Shown one piece after another: positions 6,615 through 13,156 of a stretch of DNA of 13,373 nt (the first letter of the stretch is position 1; each line of letters begins with the position of its first letter). The stretch lies in assembly GCA_037141055.1 (NCBI GenBank), contig JBAXDH010000104.1, positions 1 through 13,373 of the forward strand. The letters run 5' to 3'. This stretch comes from CAIVAT01 sp037141055 (GTDB lineage Bacteria > Bacteroidota > Bacteroidia > Bacteroidales > FEN-979). The translations under genes were made by a program, and so were the position numbers. The notes under the pieces are model-generated. The model made no database searches and was not told the DNA's origin. It saw only the letters and a list, made by a program, of their open reading frames with translations.

Positions 6615-6654
6615 CATTTTTTCCTGAAATACAGGCATGCTGGGCCATTTTTTT

Positions 6655-6662
6655 TACTTTTG
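6655..6662 (+). promoter_or_regulatory. -7 box of trmH (TACTTTTG)
   Basis: TACTTTTG fits TAnnTTTG and lies 22 bases before the chosen trmH ATG at 6685. It is divergent from the TPR-gene box, 40 bases away. An upstream frame start at 6637 would precede the promoter and is therefore unlikely. No clear -33 element is seen. Confidence 0.5.
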
Positions 6663-6684
6663 CGCCAATCTTACGCGCAGGCCC

Positions 6685-7380
6685 ATGCACCCGGTTGATC
6701 ATCTGAACCCCAACGTCACCAAGGAATTGATCGCTTATCTGAAGCAATTTGTCACGGAGGAGCGTTTTTTAAAATTCCGGGAAATCATCAATTACAGGAC
6801 CCGCCACATCACCATCGCCCTTGAAGATATCTTCCAGCCGCACAACGCCAGTGCCGTATTGAGAACCTGCGACTGTTTCGGGGTACAGGATGTACACATT
6901 ATCGAAAACCGCAATAAATACGAGGTAAACCCCGATGTTGCGCTCGGTGCTTCCAAGTGGCTTGATCTCATCAGATACAACGAGCCAGGTGAAAACACGC
7001 AAGCCTGCTTAACCATGTTAAAAAATCAGGGGTACAGGATAGTTGCAACAACTCCGCACGAAAATGGATTTACCCCGGAGAACCTTCCTCTTGACCGGAA
7101 AGTAGCCCTCGTCTTTGGAACTGAACTCGCCGGACTGTCCTCGATGGTCCTTGAACAGGCGGATGATTTCATCAGAATCCCCATGGTTGGATTTACCGAA
7201 AGCCTGAACATCAGCGTGTCGGCCGCCATTTTAATCCAAACCCTGACAAACAGGCTAAGAACTTCTGAAATCTCATGGCAACTCACTGAATCAGAAAGTG
7301 ATTCGATATTACTTAAATGGCTTCAGCAGACAATCAACAGGTCAGATAAAATCATACAGGTCTATCTGGGAAAAATTTAA
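6685..7380 (+). CDS. trmH: tRNA (guanosine(18)-2'-O)-methyltransferase TrmH
   Basis: TrmH is a SpoU-class (SPOUT) enzyme that 2'-O-methylates G18 in the tRNA D-loop using SAM. The product is 231 residues. SPOUT motif 1 is NASAVLRTCDCFGV (54-67) with the catalytic arginine R60. Motif 2 is ALVFGTELAGLS (141-152) and motif 3 is IPMVGFTESLNISVSAA (165-181), which forms the knotted SAM site. The N-terminal helices (ERFLKFREIINYRTRHITIALEDI) are typical of TrmH, unlike RlmB, which has an L30e-like domain. A short C-terminal helix region follows motif 3. The start at 6685 sits just after the promoter box. The next gene, thx, is 103 bases downstream with its own promoter. Confidence 0.92.
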   Translation: MHPVDHLNPNVTKELIAYLKQFVTEERFLKFREIINYRTRHITIALEDIFQPHNASAVLRTCDCFGVQDVHIIENRNKYEVNPDVALGASKWLDLIRYNEPGENTQACLTMLKNQGYRIVATTPHENGFTPENLPLDRKVALVFGTELAGLSSMVLEQADDFIRIPMVGFTESLNISVSAAILIQTLTNRLRTSEISWQLTESESDSILLKWLQQTINRSDKIIQVYLGKI

Positions 7381-7392
7381 ATCAACCAGATT

Positions 7393-7434
7393 CGTAAATC
7401 GTAAATCGCAAATCGTAAATCGTCAATCCTCAAT
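7393..7434 (+). repeat. Heptamer array (CGTAAAT)
   Basis: Six units in exact 7-base phase: CGTAAAT, CGTAAAT, CGCAAAT, CGTAAAT, CGTCAAT, CCTCAAT. It lies 12 bases after the trmH stop and just upstream of the thx promoter box. The change from CGTAAAT to CGTCAAT inside one array links the unit types seen at other loci. Confidence 0.75.
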
Positions 7435-7443
7435 CTTTTTTCA

Positions 7444-7451
7444 TACCTTTG
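7444..7451 (+). promoter_or_regulatory. -7 box of thx (TACCTTTG)
   Basis: TACCTTTG fits TAnnTTTG, 40 bases before the thx ATG at 7484. The predicted transcript begins near 7458 with a leader of about 26 bases. No good -33 TTTG is seen because that position is occupied by the heptamer array. Confidence 0.5.
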
Positions 7452-7483
7452 CCGTTTTAAGGAAATTTTTAACACAATACATT

Positions 7484-7771
7484 ATGGGAAAAGGAGATAA
7501 AAAATCAAAGCGCGGCAAAATCATCATTGGTTCTTCCGGTGTCAGCAGATCCCGCAAAAAGAAACGCACAATCTTACCTGTGGCTGCAAAAGCTGAACCG
7601 AAGCCCAAAAAGGAAGTTGAAGAACTGGTCGAGTCGGTTGTAAAAACTGCTGCCAGGAAAACTGCTAAAAAAGCTGAGGATCATGCCACGGGAGCAGAAG
7701 AAAAGCCAAAAGCCGCCAAGGCTAAGAAAAAAGCCGATGAAGGTGAAACTGAAGTTACACCCGAAGCATAA
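7484..7771 (+). CDS. thx: 30S ribosomal protein THX with a long Lys/Ala/Glu-rich tail
   Basis: The first 27 residues (MGKGDKKSKRGKIIIG, then SSGVSRSRKKK) match THX, the tiny basic peptide that sits in the head of the Thermus 30S subunit (Thermus form MGKGDRRTRRGKIWRG). Bacteroidota homologues often carry tails. Here residues 28-95 form a low-complexity tail, first Pro/Lys-rich and then rich in Ala, Lys and Glu (KTAARKTAKKAED, KPKAAKAKKKADEGE), predicted disordered or helical. The start at 7484 is set by the conserved MGKGDKK and the promoter at 7444; a longer frame from 7298 would read through trmH and the heptamer array. A strong terminator follows at 7813. The context among trmH and rsmG fits a translation role. 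Confidence 0.82.
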   Translation: MGKGDKKSKRGKIIIGSSGVSRSRKKKRTILPVAAKAEPKPKKEVEELVESVVKTAARKTAKKAEDHATGAEEKPKAAKAKKKADEGETEVTPEA

Positions 7772-7812
7772 AGGCAGGAATAACATTTTCAATTCAATGA
7801 ACTTACTGAACG

Positions 7813-7851
7813 CGTCCGGACCAGCATCTGCCAGTCCGGACGATTTTTTTT
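7813..7851 (+). terminator. Intrinsic terminator after thx, abutting rsmG
   Basis: Arms CGTCCGGAC (7813-7821) and GTCCGGACG (7834-7842) form a perfect 9-bp GC-rich stem with a 12-base loop, followed by A and eight T (7844-7851). The rsmG ATG is at 7856, only four bases after the T-run. It should end thx transcripts and would require read-through, or a promoter overlapping it, for rsmG. Confidence 0.75.
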
Positions 7852-7855
7852 CAGC

Positions 7856-8482
7856 ATGATCCTCCCAGCAAAATATTTTCCGGGTCTATCCCCCCTGCAG
7901 CGTGACCAGTACGAGCTGATGGAGCACCTGTACCGCGAATGGAACAGCAGGATCAATGTGATCTCCCGCAAGGATATCGACCAGCTTGCGATCCACCACA
8001 TCCTCCATTCCCTCGCCATTGCGAAAGTCATCGAATTCAAACCCGGAACACGCATTCTCGATGCCGGAACCGGCGGCGGTTTCCCCGGAATTCCACTGGC
8101 AACGATGTTTCCGGAGGTTCATTTCACGCTTGCCGACTCCATCGGGAAAAAAATAAAGGTGATAGATGCCATCGCCGGTGAACTGAAACTTGACAACGTC
8201 AAAACGGTTAATACACGGTTTGAAACCATCAGGGGTTCATTCGATTTCGTTACCGGCCGGGCCGTTTCAAAACTTGCACTCTTTTCGTCGATGGTTAAAG
8301 GCTGCGTTGCGTCAAAGGCGTTCAATGATCTGCCGAACGGCATCCTATATCTTACCGGCGGCGAAGTTGAACAGGATCTGTCGGGGATTCGCGCAAAATC
8401 GATGACATGGCCGCTTGCCGGTTTTTTCACCGAAGAGTACTTCGCCAGCAAAAAGTTAGTTTTTCTTCATAACTTTTCATAA
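7856..8482 (+). CDS. rsmG: 16S rRNA (guanine(527)-N7)-methyltransferase RsmG
   Basis: RsmG (GidB) methylates N7 of G527 in the 16S 530 loop; its loss gives low-level streptomycin resistance in several bacteria. The 208-residue product has the family N-terminal helices (YELMEHLYREWNSRINVISRKDI), the motif I ILDAGTGGGFPGIPLA (67-82), the acidic end of strand 2 in LADS (D94) and GRAVSKL (134-140). It is of normal length and complete. The ATG at 7856 lies only four bases after the T-run of a strong terminator, leaving almost no leader and no room for a separate promoter. Expression may therefore depend on read-through from thx. A weak A/T-rich hairpin (8451-8477) sits at its 3' end. Confidence 0.94.
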   Translation: MILPAKYFPGLSPLQRDQYELMEHLYREWNSRINVISRKDIDQLAIHHILHSLAIAKVIEFKPGTRILDAGTGGGFPGIPLATMFPEVHFTLADSIGKKIKVIDAIAGELKLDNVKTVNTRFETIRGSFDFVTGRAVSKLALFSSMVKGCVASKAFNDLPNGILYLTGGEVEQDLSGIRAKSMTWPLAGFFTEEYFASKKLVFLHNFS

Positions 8483-8615
8483 GCTTTTTTATTCATTATC
8501 AACAAGTTAAATTTTTAACTCCGGGTTGGATCAAATAGTCCTTGTCCATGTCGCCGGTTTTTGCTTATTTAGCCTGATTATTCGCATAACATTTTAACCA
8601 CTTAAATCTGAATTT

Positions 8616-10691
8616 ATGGCTGAACAAAAGAAGTTCATTCCTTTCGTCTCTGCAGAGACAAACATGAAAGAATTTACTGTGCGGGCGTTGATCATTGGTC
8701 TTTTCTTTGCCGTCATCCTTGGCGCTGCCAATGCGTACCTCGGGCTCAAGGCGGGCATGACCATCGCCGCAACCTATCCCGCCGCCGTGCTTGGGATGGC
8801 TATTTTGAGATTAATGAAAGGTTCCATCCTTGAAGAAAATTTCACCCGTACCGTCGGTTCCATTGGCGAATCCGTTGCGGCAGGTGCAATATTTACCCTG
8901 CCCGCATTTTTCGTTTCAGGAATCTGGTCGGAATTTTTCACCATGGGCCATTATATTACTTCCTCGCTCATTCTTATTGCAGGTGGTATTCTCGGGATCA
9001 TGTTCGTGGCACTGCTCCGCCGCGTGATGGTTGAAGATGCGGAGCTGCCCTTCCCCGAATCAGTTGCCGCTGCCGAAATCCACAAAGCAGGACAGGGCGG
9101 TTCAGGCGGATCAAAATTCCTTTTCTGGTCAATGGGCCTTGGAGGATTGATCAAAATACTGGGCGAGCTTCAGCTTTTCCAGTACCTCTGGGAAAAATTT
9201 GTTGTATTCGGTAAGCAAACCATCACCGGAACTGTTTTCACAGGCCAGGGTGGCATGTTGTTAAGTTCTCCCGGCGTTAGCCCCGCATACATGGGCGTCG
9301 GTTACATCATCGGCCCCAAGTTGGGCGCCCTGAACTTCAGCGGGGGCATCCTCGCCTGGGGACTCATGGCCCCGATGATCATGTATTTCCTCATGCCCAG
9401 CATCAATTTCCAGGACTGGGCCGCCTTTCTGATGGCTAAAGACCCGACGATGACCATGGATGCTGCCATGGCCAAAGTAACGAATCCTGCCTACGAAATC
9501 ACCCAGATATGGAAATACATCATCCGCCCGATCGCCATTGGAGGAATGCTCGTGAGCGCCGCATTTACACTTTTTAAAATGAGGAAAAGCCTCACCACCG
9601 GGATTGCCCGTTCGGTGAAAGATGTAAAAAAAGCCGCCACCGGCATTGAACATAACGTTCCCAGGAATGAAAAAGATATCAGCTTCGGCTGGATCATGGT
9701 TGGCATCGCTGCCGTTGCAGTTCTTACTTTTTGCATCACCTATTTTATTTTCCATACGAATGTGCTCATTGCAGGGGTCGCTTCAACGGTGATGATCATC
9801 CTCGCATTCTTCTTCGCTTCGGTTTCGGGATACCTTGTCGGTATCATGGGATCTTCCAACAACCCCATCAGCGGGCTTACGCTTACAGCGCTGGTTGTAA
9901 CTGCGCTCATCCTGGTTGCCCTCGGGGTTCAGGGAGATGCAGGTGTTGCAACAGTACTTGGCGTGGCAGCAATTGTGTGCGTATCGGCTGCCGTTGCAGG
10001 TGAAATGCTCCAGGACCTCAAAGCAGGCCACATCCTTGGCGGTACGCCCTGGCGCATGCAGATCGGCGACATCCTGGGAGTTATCCTTGCAGGTGCCGTG
10101 ATGTTCGTGGTGCTTGCCTTCCTGAACGACGGCGACATCGCCAGCGGAAAAAATCTCGGTTACCAGGGTGGTTTTGGAAGCAAGAACCTTTCTGCTCCCC
10201 AGGCAAGCCTGATGGCCATCCTGTCCCGCGGCATTGTCCAGGGACAAATGGCATGGCCCCTCATCATTGCCGGGATGCTCATGGGTGTTGCATTTATCCT
10301 TATGCAGGTAAAAAGCCCGATGCTCGTAAGCGTTGGCATGTACCTCCCGATCGAAACCACCTTCGCTATTTTTGTCGGCGGACTCATCAAGGGTGCCGTT
10401 GAAATGTATTCTGAAAAACGCAAACACAATGAGGCGCAAAAGGTGCGGGTTGAAAATACCGGCGTGCTGCTGGCCTCAGGAATGATTGCCGGGGAGGCGC
10501 TCATGGGATTGCTCATCGCGATTTTCGCGGTGTTCAACATCTTCCTGTACAATTATTTCAGTTTCTTCAAAACCCCGACATTCTACATCAGTTTCGTGGT
10601 GCTTGCAATCATTGCGTATGTTTTAATACAAATTCCGTTAAAGAATGCAGGCAAGCCCGATGATCCGGCTCCACCTGCTTCAGGAATGTAA
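8616..10691 (+). CDS. OPT family oligopeptide transporter
   Basis: This is an integral inner-membrane carrier of 691 residues, matching the bacterial putative oligopeptide transporters of the OPT superfamily, which take up short peptides with protons (some plant relatives move metal chelates). Hydrophobic segments run along the whole length; I estimate 14-16. Family motifs include NAYLGLKAGMTIAATYPAAV (39-58), GSIGESVAAGAIFTLPAFF (about 81-99), ELPFPESVAAAEIH in a cytoplasmic loop, and SSNNPISGLT (413-422) near the centre. A hydrophilic loop near residues 325-350 (KSLTTGIARSVKDVKKAA) separates the two halves. The N-terminus is short and charged. No clear promoter box was found in the 133 bases upstream. 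The following frame encodes a dipeptidase, which would suit an imported-peptide pathway. The substrate is not determined. Confidence 0.92.
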   Translation: MAEQKKFIPFVSAETNMKEFTVRALIIGLFFAVILGAANAYLGLKAGMTIAATYPAAVLGMAILRLMKGSILEENFTRTVGSIGESVAAGAIFTLPAFFVSGIWSEFFTMGHYITSSLILIAGGILGIMFVALLRRVMVEDAELPFPESVAAAEIHKAGQGGSGGSKFLFWSMGLGGLIKILGELQLFQYLWEKFVVFGKQTITGTVFTGQGGMLLSSPGVSPAYMGVGYIIGPKLGALNFSGGILAWGLMAPMIMYFLMPSINFQDWAAFLMAKDPTMTMDAAMAKVTNPAYEITQIWKYIIRPIAIGGMLVSAAFTLFKMRKSLTTGIARSVKDVKKAATGIEHNVPRNEKDISFGWIMVGIAAVAVLTFCITYFIFHTNVLIAGVASTVMIILAFFFASVSGYLVGIMGSSNNPISGLTLTALVVTALILVALGVQGDAGVATVLGVAAIVCVSAAVAGEMLQDLKAGHILGGTPWRMQIGDILGVILAGAVMFVVLAFLNDGDIASGKNLGYQGGFGSKNLSAPQASLMAILSRGIVQGQMAWPLIIAGMLMGVAFILMQVKSPMLVSVGMYLPIETTFAIFVGGLIKGAVEMYSEKRKHNEAQKVRVENTGVLLASGMIAGEALMGLLIAIFAVFNIFLYNYFSFFKTPTFYISFVVLAIIAYVLIQIPLKNAGKPDDPAPPASGM

Positions 10692-10711
10692 TATTTACCG
10701 GATTATTCATG

Positions 10712-10747
10712 GAGAGCTGTTTCATGCAATTTGAGACAGCTCTCTTT
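10712..10747 (+). terminator. Likely terminator after the OPT transporter
   Basis: Arms GAGAGCTGTTTCA (10712-10724) and TGAGACAGCTCTC (10732-10744) pair over 13 bp with one G-U wobble and a 7-base loop, followed by a short T-run (10745-10747). The stem is strong but the U-tract is poor. It lies between the transporter stop and the PqqD-PepD frame. Confidence 0.55.
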
Positions 10748-10761
10748 AATTCAACTCCTAC

Positions 10762-12687
10762 ATGAATTTTTTCAAGCGCCGTAAAATCCTCAAAAAAGCC
10801 AATTTCCTTGATCTCAGGCCTGTCAGGGTTCTTGGTCACGAAATGCGCGACGATGGCGGCATCACCCTGCTGATGCCACGGTTTAAAAACAGGGTCAACT
10901 CCGCGCTCTTCCAGCCACCCTCGAAGGAAAAGTTTATCTACATCAAACTCGACCGGTTCGGGGGCCAGACATGGCTGCTGATCGACGGTGATTCGACTGT
11001 TGCAAAAATCTGTTCCGGGCTTAATTCGCAATTCCCCGAAGAACTGAAGCCACCGGAAGAAACCGAAGAGCGTGTTACCAACTTCCTCTCACTTTTGTAT
11101 CAGCAGCGCTACATCACCTTCCGTGAAATTCAGAATGAAACAGAACATCAAGCCAAATATTTTGCTACTTTTGACGTTATTCAACAAACAAATTCCTTAC
11201 ACCATAATATTTTAACCAATCAGATCATGAGCAAAGAAATTTTACAACTCGACCCCAAAGCGCTGTGGAAAAATTTTTACAGCCTGACTCAGATTCCCCG
11301 GCCTTCCAAGAAAGAAGATCAGATAAGGGAATTCATTTTCAATTTCGGCAAAAACCTCGGACTGGAAACCATCGAGGATGAGGTTGGAAATGTCATCATC
11401 AAAAAACCTGCCACCCCGGGAATGGAAAACCGAAAAGGAGTTGTCCTGCAGGGACATCTTGACATGGTTCCGCAGAAAAACAGCGACAAAGTCCATGACT
11501 TTGAAAAAGATCCGATCGAAACGGTCGTCGACGGCGAATGGGTGCGTGCAAACGGAACCACACTGGGTGCCGACAATGGAATGGGCGTTGCCGCAGCCAT
11601 GGCTGTACTTGAGTCGAAAGACCTTCAGCATGGCCCGATCGAAGCGCTTTTCACTTCCGACGAAGAGACCGGCATGACCGGGGCAACCGGCCTGAAGGCT
11701 GGTGTCCTGAAAGGTGATATCCTGGTGAACATGGATTCCGAAGATGAAGGCGAACTGTATATCGGCTGTGCCGGCGGTACCAACGGCAACATCACTTTCA
11801 CCTACGAAGAGAAGGCTTTAACCGGTGACTACACCGGGTACAAAATCAACATAACCGGTTTGAAAGGAGGCCACAGCGGTGTGGACATCCATCTTGGCCG
11901 CGGCAATGCCAACAAGATCATGAACCGGGTTCTCCACCATTGTTTTAAGAAACACGGGTTGCAGGTTGCATCCATCGATGGCGGAAGCCTTCGTAACGCG
12001 ATCCCCCGCGAATCATTTGCACATGTTGCAATTCCTTCAGGCAATGTTGATTCATTCCTGAAATGCCTTGACAAACAAACTGCCAAAATTAAAAATGAGC
12101 TGGCGGCCGTTGAGCCCACCATGAAGATCGAGGCCGTTCCTGCCGCTGTTCCTGCATCCGTAATCGACCCGGCAGTACTGGTGAAGTTCATGAATGCCAT
12201 TTATGCCTGTCCGAACGGCGTGATGCGGATGAGCAACGAAATGACCGGACTGGTGGAGACATCCAACAACCTTGCAATCGTGAAGGCGGAAAAAGGCACC
12301 ATTAAAATTTCGAACCTCCTCCGCAGTTCGGTTGACTCTGCAAAAGCAGACCTGCAGCAGATGATGCAGAGCGTTTTTGATCTGGCCGGCGCCGATTCAG
12401 TGTTTGACGGCAGCTACCCGGGCTGGAAACCAAACCCCGATTCGCCGATCCTGAAAACCATGCAGGATGTTTACAACAACAAATACGGCAACATCCCCGA
12501 AATCAAGGCGATCCATGCCGGACTCGAATGCGGCATCCTGGGTGGCGCATATCCCAACTGGGACATGATCTCTTTTGGCCCGACCATCCGGTTCCCTCAC
12601 TCCCCCGATGAAAAAGTAAATATTGCCACGGTGGTGAAATTCTATGATTTCCTCGTTGAAACGCTGAAGAATATCCCGGTGAAATAA
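10762..12687 (+). CDS. pepD: PqqD-like domain joined in frame to PepD (Xaa-His) dipeptidase
   Basis: One open frame of 641 residues. Residues 1 to about 130 look like a PqqD-family protein (ITLLMPRF, then YIKLDRFGGQTWLLIDGDSTVAKI and an acidic helix, ending RYITFREIQ). Residues 131-155 form a low-quality linker (for example FDVIQQTNSLHHNIL). Residues 156-641 are a full-length aminoacyl-histidine dipeptidase (M20 family), which hydrolyses Xaa-His dipeptides such as carnosine. Counted from M156, the metal and catalytic residues are H77, D79, D116, E146, E147, D170 and H458. Each is exactly three less than the known Vibrio PepD residues 80, 82, 119, 149, 150, 173 and 461. The linker DNA contains a TACTTTTG promoter box (11166) and PepD would start naturally at 11227. 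The frame may therefore be two ancestral genes whose separating stop was lost. PepD identity is certain; fusion in vivo is not. Confidence 0.85.
   Translation: MNFFKRRKILKKANFLDLRPVRVLGHEMRDDGGITLLMPRFKNRVNSALFQPPSKEKFIYIKLDRFGGQTWLLIDGDSTVAKICSGLNSQFPEELKPPEETEERVTNFLSLLYQQRYITFREIQNETEHQAKYFATFDVIQQTNSLHHNILTNQIMSKEILQLDPKALWKNFYSLTQIPRPSKKEDQIREFIFNFGKNLGLETIEDEVGNVIIKKPATPGMENRKGVVLQGHLDMVPQKNSDKVHDFEKDPIETVVDGEWVRANGTTLGADNGMGVAAAMAVLESKDLQHGPIEALFTSDEETGMTGATGLKAGVLKGDILVNMDSEDEGELYIGCAGGTNGNITFTYEEKALTGDYTGYKINITGLKGGHSGVDIHLGRGNANKIMNRVLHHCFKKHGLQVASIDGGSLRNAIPRESFAHVAIPSGNVDSFLKCLDKQTAKIKNELAAVEPTMKIEAVPAAVPASVIDPAVLVKFMNAIYACPNGVMRMSNEMTGLVETSNNLAIVKAEKGTIKISNLLRSSVDSAKADLQQMMQSVFDLAGADSVFDGSYPGWKPNPDSPILKTMQDVYNNKYGNIPEIKAIHAGLECGILGGAYPNWDMISFGPTIRFPHSPDEKVNIATVVKFYDFLVETLKNIPVK
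11166..11173 (+). promoter_or_regulatory. Promoter-like -7 box inside the PqqD-PepD junction (TACTTTTG)
   Basis: TACTTTTG fits TAnnTTTG and is 54 bases before the ATG at 11227 that begins the normal PepD sequence. The surrounding DNA (about 11150-11226) is A/T-rich like a spacer, although it is open in frame. No -33 TTTG is seen. If active it would produce PepD alone, without the PqqD domain. Confidence 0.45.
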
Positions 12688-12719
12688 TCCAAAGATTAAC
12701 ATTTATCATCCCTTCGGGC

Positions 12720-12760
12720 GCCAGTGTGTTTTTCCTCTCCCCATTGGAAATCACACTGGC
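12720..12760 (+). terminator. Possible pepD terminator (long stem-loop without T-tract)
   Basis: GCCAGTGTG (12720-12728) pairs perfectly with CACACTGGC (12752-12760). Inside, TTTCC (12731-12735) pairs with GGAAA (12746-12750), extending the stem across a small internal loop. It lies 33 bases after the pepD stop. No T-run follows, so its role as a terminator is uncertain; it could be a 3'-end stabilising structure. Confidence 0.35.
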
Positions 12761-12877
12761 AGCCTTTACTGCAGCAACATTTCATTATTTATACTTCGAA
12801 TTACTTGCAAATTGTCTTCTGACCTTATGGGGTCAACCATTTTTCAGGGTTGAATAAAAACAAATTTCAACCTTTAA

Positions 12878-12919
12878 CTCTGTGGTTCTCCGTGAATTCT
12901 CCTCTGTGGCGCTCTGTGT
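12878..12919. repeat. CTCYGTG direct repeats
   Basis: CTCTGTGG at 12878, CTCCGTG at 12888, CTCTGTGG at 12902 and CTCTGTGT at 12912, with spacings of 10, 14 and 10 bases. On the other strand this reads as CACAGAG/CACGGAG units, a degenerate intergenic repeat type of unknown function distinct from the 7-base arrays. Confidence 0.5.
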
Positions 12920-13117
12920 AGTAAAAAAATGTGTATAAAGAGTGGCCCTTGAAGCGGAGGGAGACCTTATGCCTGATTATTCCCTCACTTGCTTTGTCAA
13001 TCAGTTGTCCGGTAGTAATACCATAATTTCCTTATAGTTTTCATGTCACATTCCTTCGGCAATTCCGAACTCCGTTGAAGCGCTATTGGAAAAGTATGAA
13101 AATGAAGCAAAAACGAT

Positions 13118-13125
13118 TAACTTTG
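13118..13125 (+). promoter_or_regulatory. -7 box of the 3'-terminal gene (TAACTTTG)
   Basis: TAACTTTG fits TAnnTTTG and lies 39 bases before the ATG at 13157, giving a leader of about 25 bases. No -33 element is clear. Its position supports the 13157 start for the partial gene. Confidence 0.45.
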
Positions 13126-13156
13126 TTACGGAAATTTGTCTGCAATATACTTTTTT

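Larger units (their letters stand above)
12688..13156. other. Gene-free intergenic stretch with repeats and inverted repeats
   Basis: Over these 469 bases no coding frame looks real on either strand; short frames lack family features and are broken by stops. The stretch holds a stem-loop at 12720-12760, three mutually complementary segments at 12831-12872, four CTCYGTG units at 12878-12919 and a TAACTTTG box at 13118. The rest (about 12925-13110) shows nothing I can name. Confidence 0.6.

Noticed and set aside
6586..6747. 54-residue N-terminal extension of the TPR protein
   Set aside because: It overlaps the divergent trmH start and contains the TAATTTTG promoter box; no TPR-family feature is present in it.
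7298..7483. Long upstream extension of thx
   Set aside because: It reads through the trmH 3' end, the heptamer array and the thx promoter; the conserved THX start is at 7484.
8451..8477. AAAAGTTA/TAACTTTT hairpin at the rsmG 3' end
   Set aside because: All A/T except one pair and inside the coding end; not a convincing terminator.
8505..8520. AGTTAAA/TTTAACT palindrome upstream of the OPT gene
   Set aside because: Very A/T-rich and short; plausible as an operator half-site pair but no regulator or second copy supports it.
8560..8595. Possible OPT promoter TTTG ... TAACATTT
   Set aside because: Spacing of 23 bases is outside 19-21 and the -7 box does not fit TAnnTTTG.
9261..10439. Long minus-strand open frames inside the OPT gene
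   Set aside because: Shadows of a strongly biased membrane-protein coding sequence; no family features on the minus strand.
13030..13156. Short plus-strand frame with a plausible peptide (SVEALLEKYENEAKTINFV)
   Set aside because: About 40 residues, no start codon in frame after the preceding stop, and no recognisable family; may be a remnant but cannot be supported.
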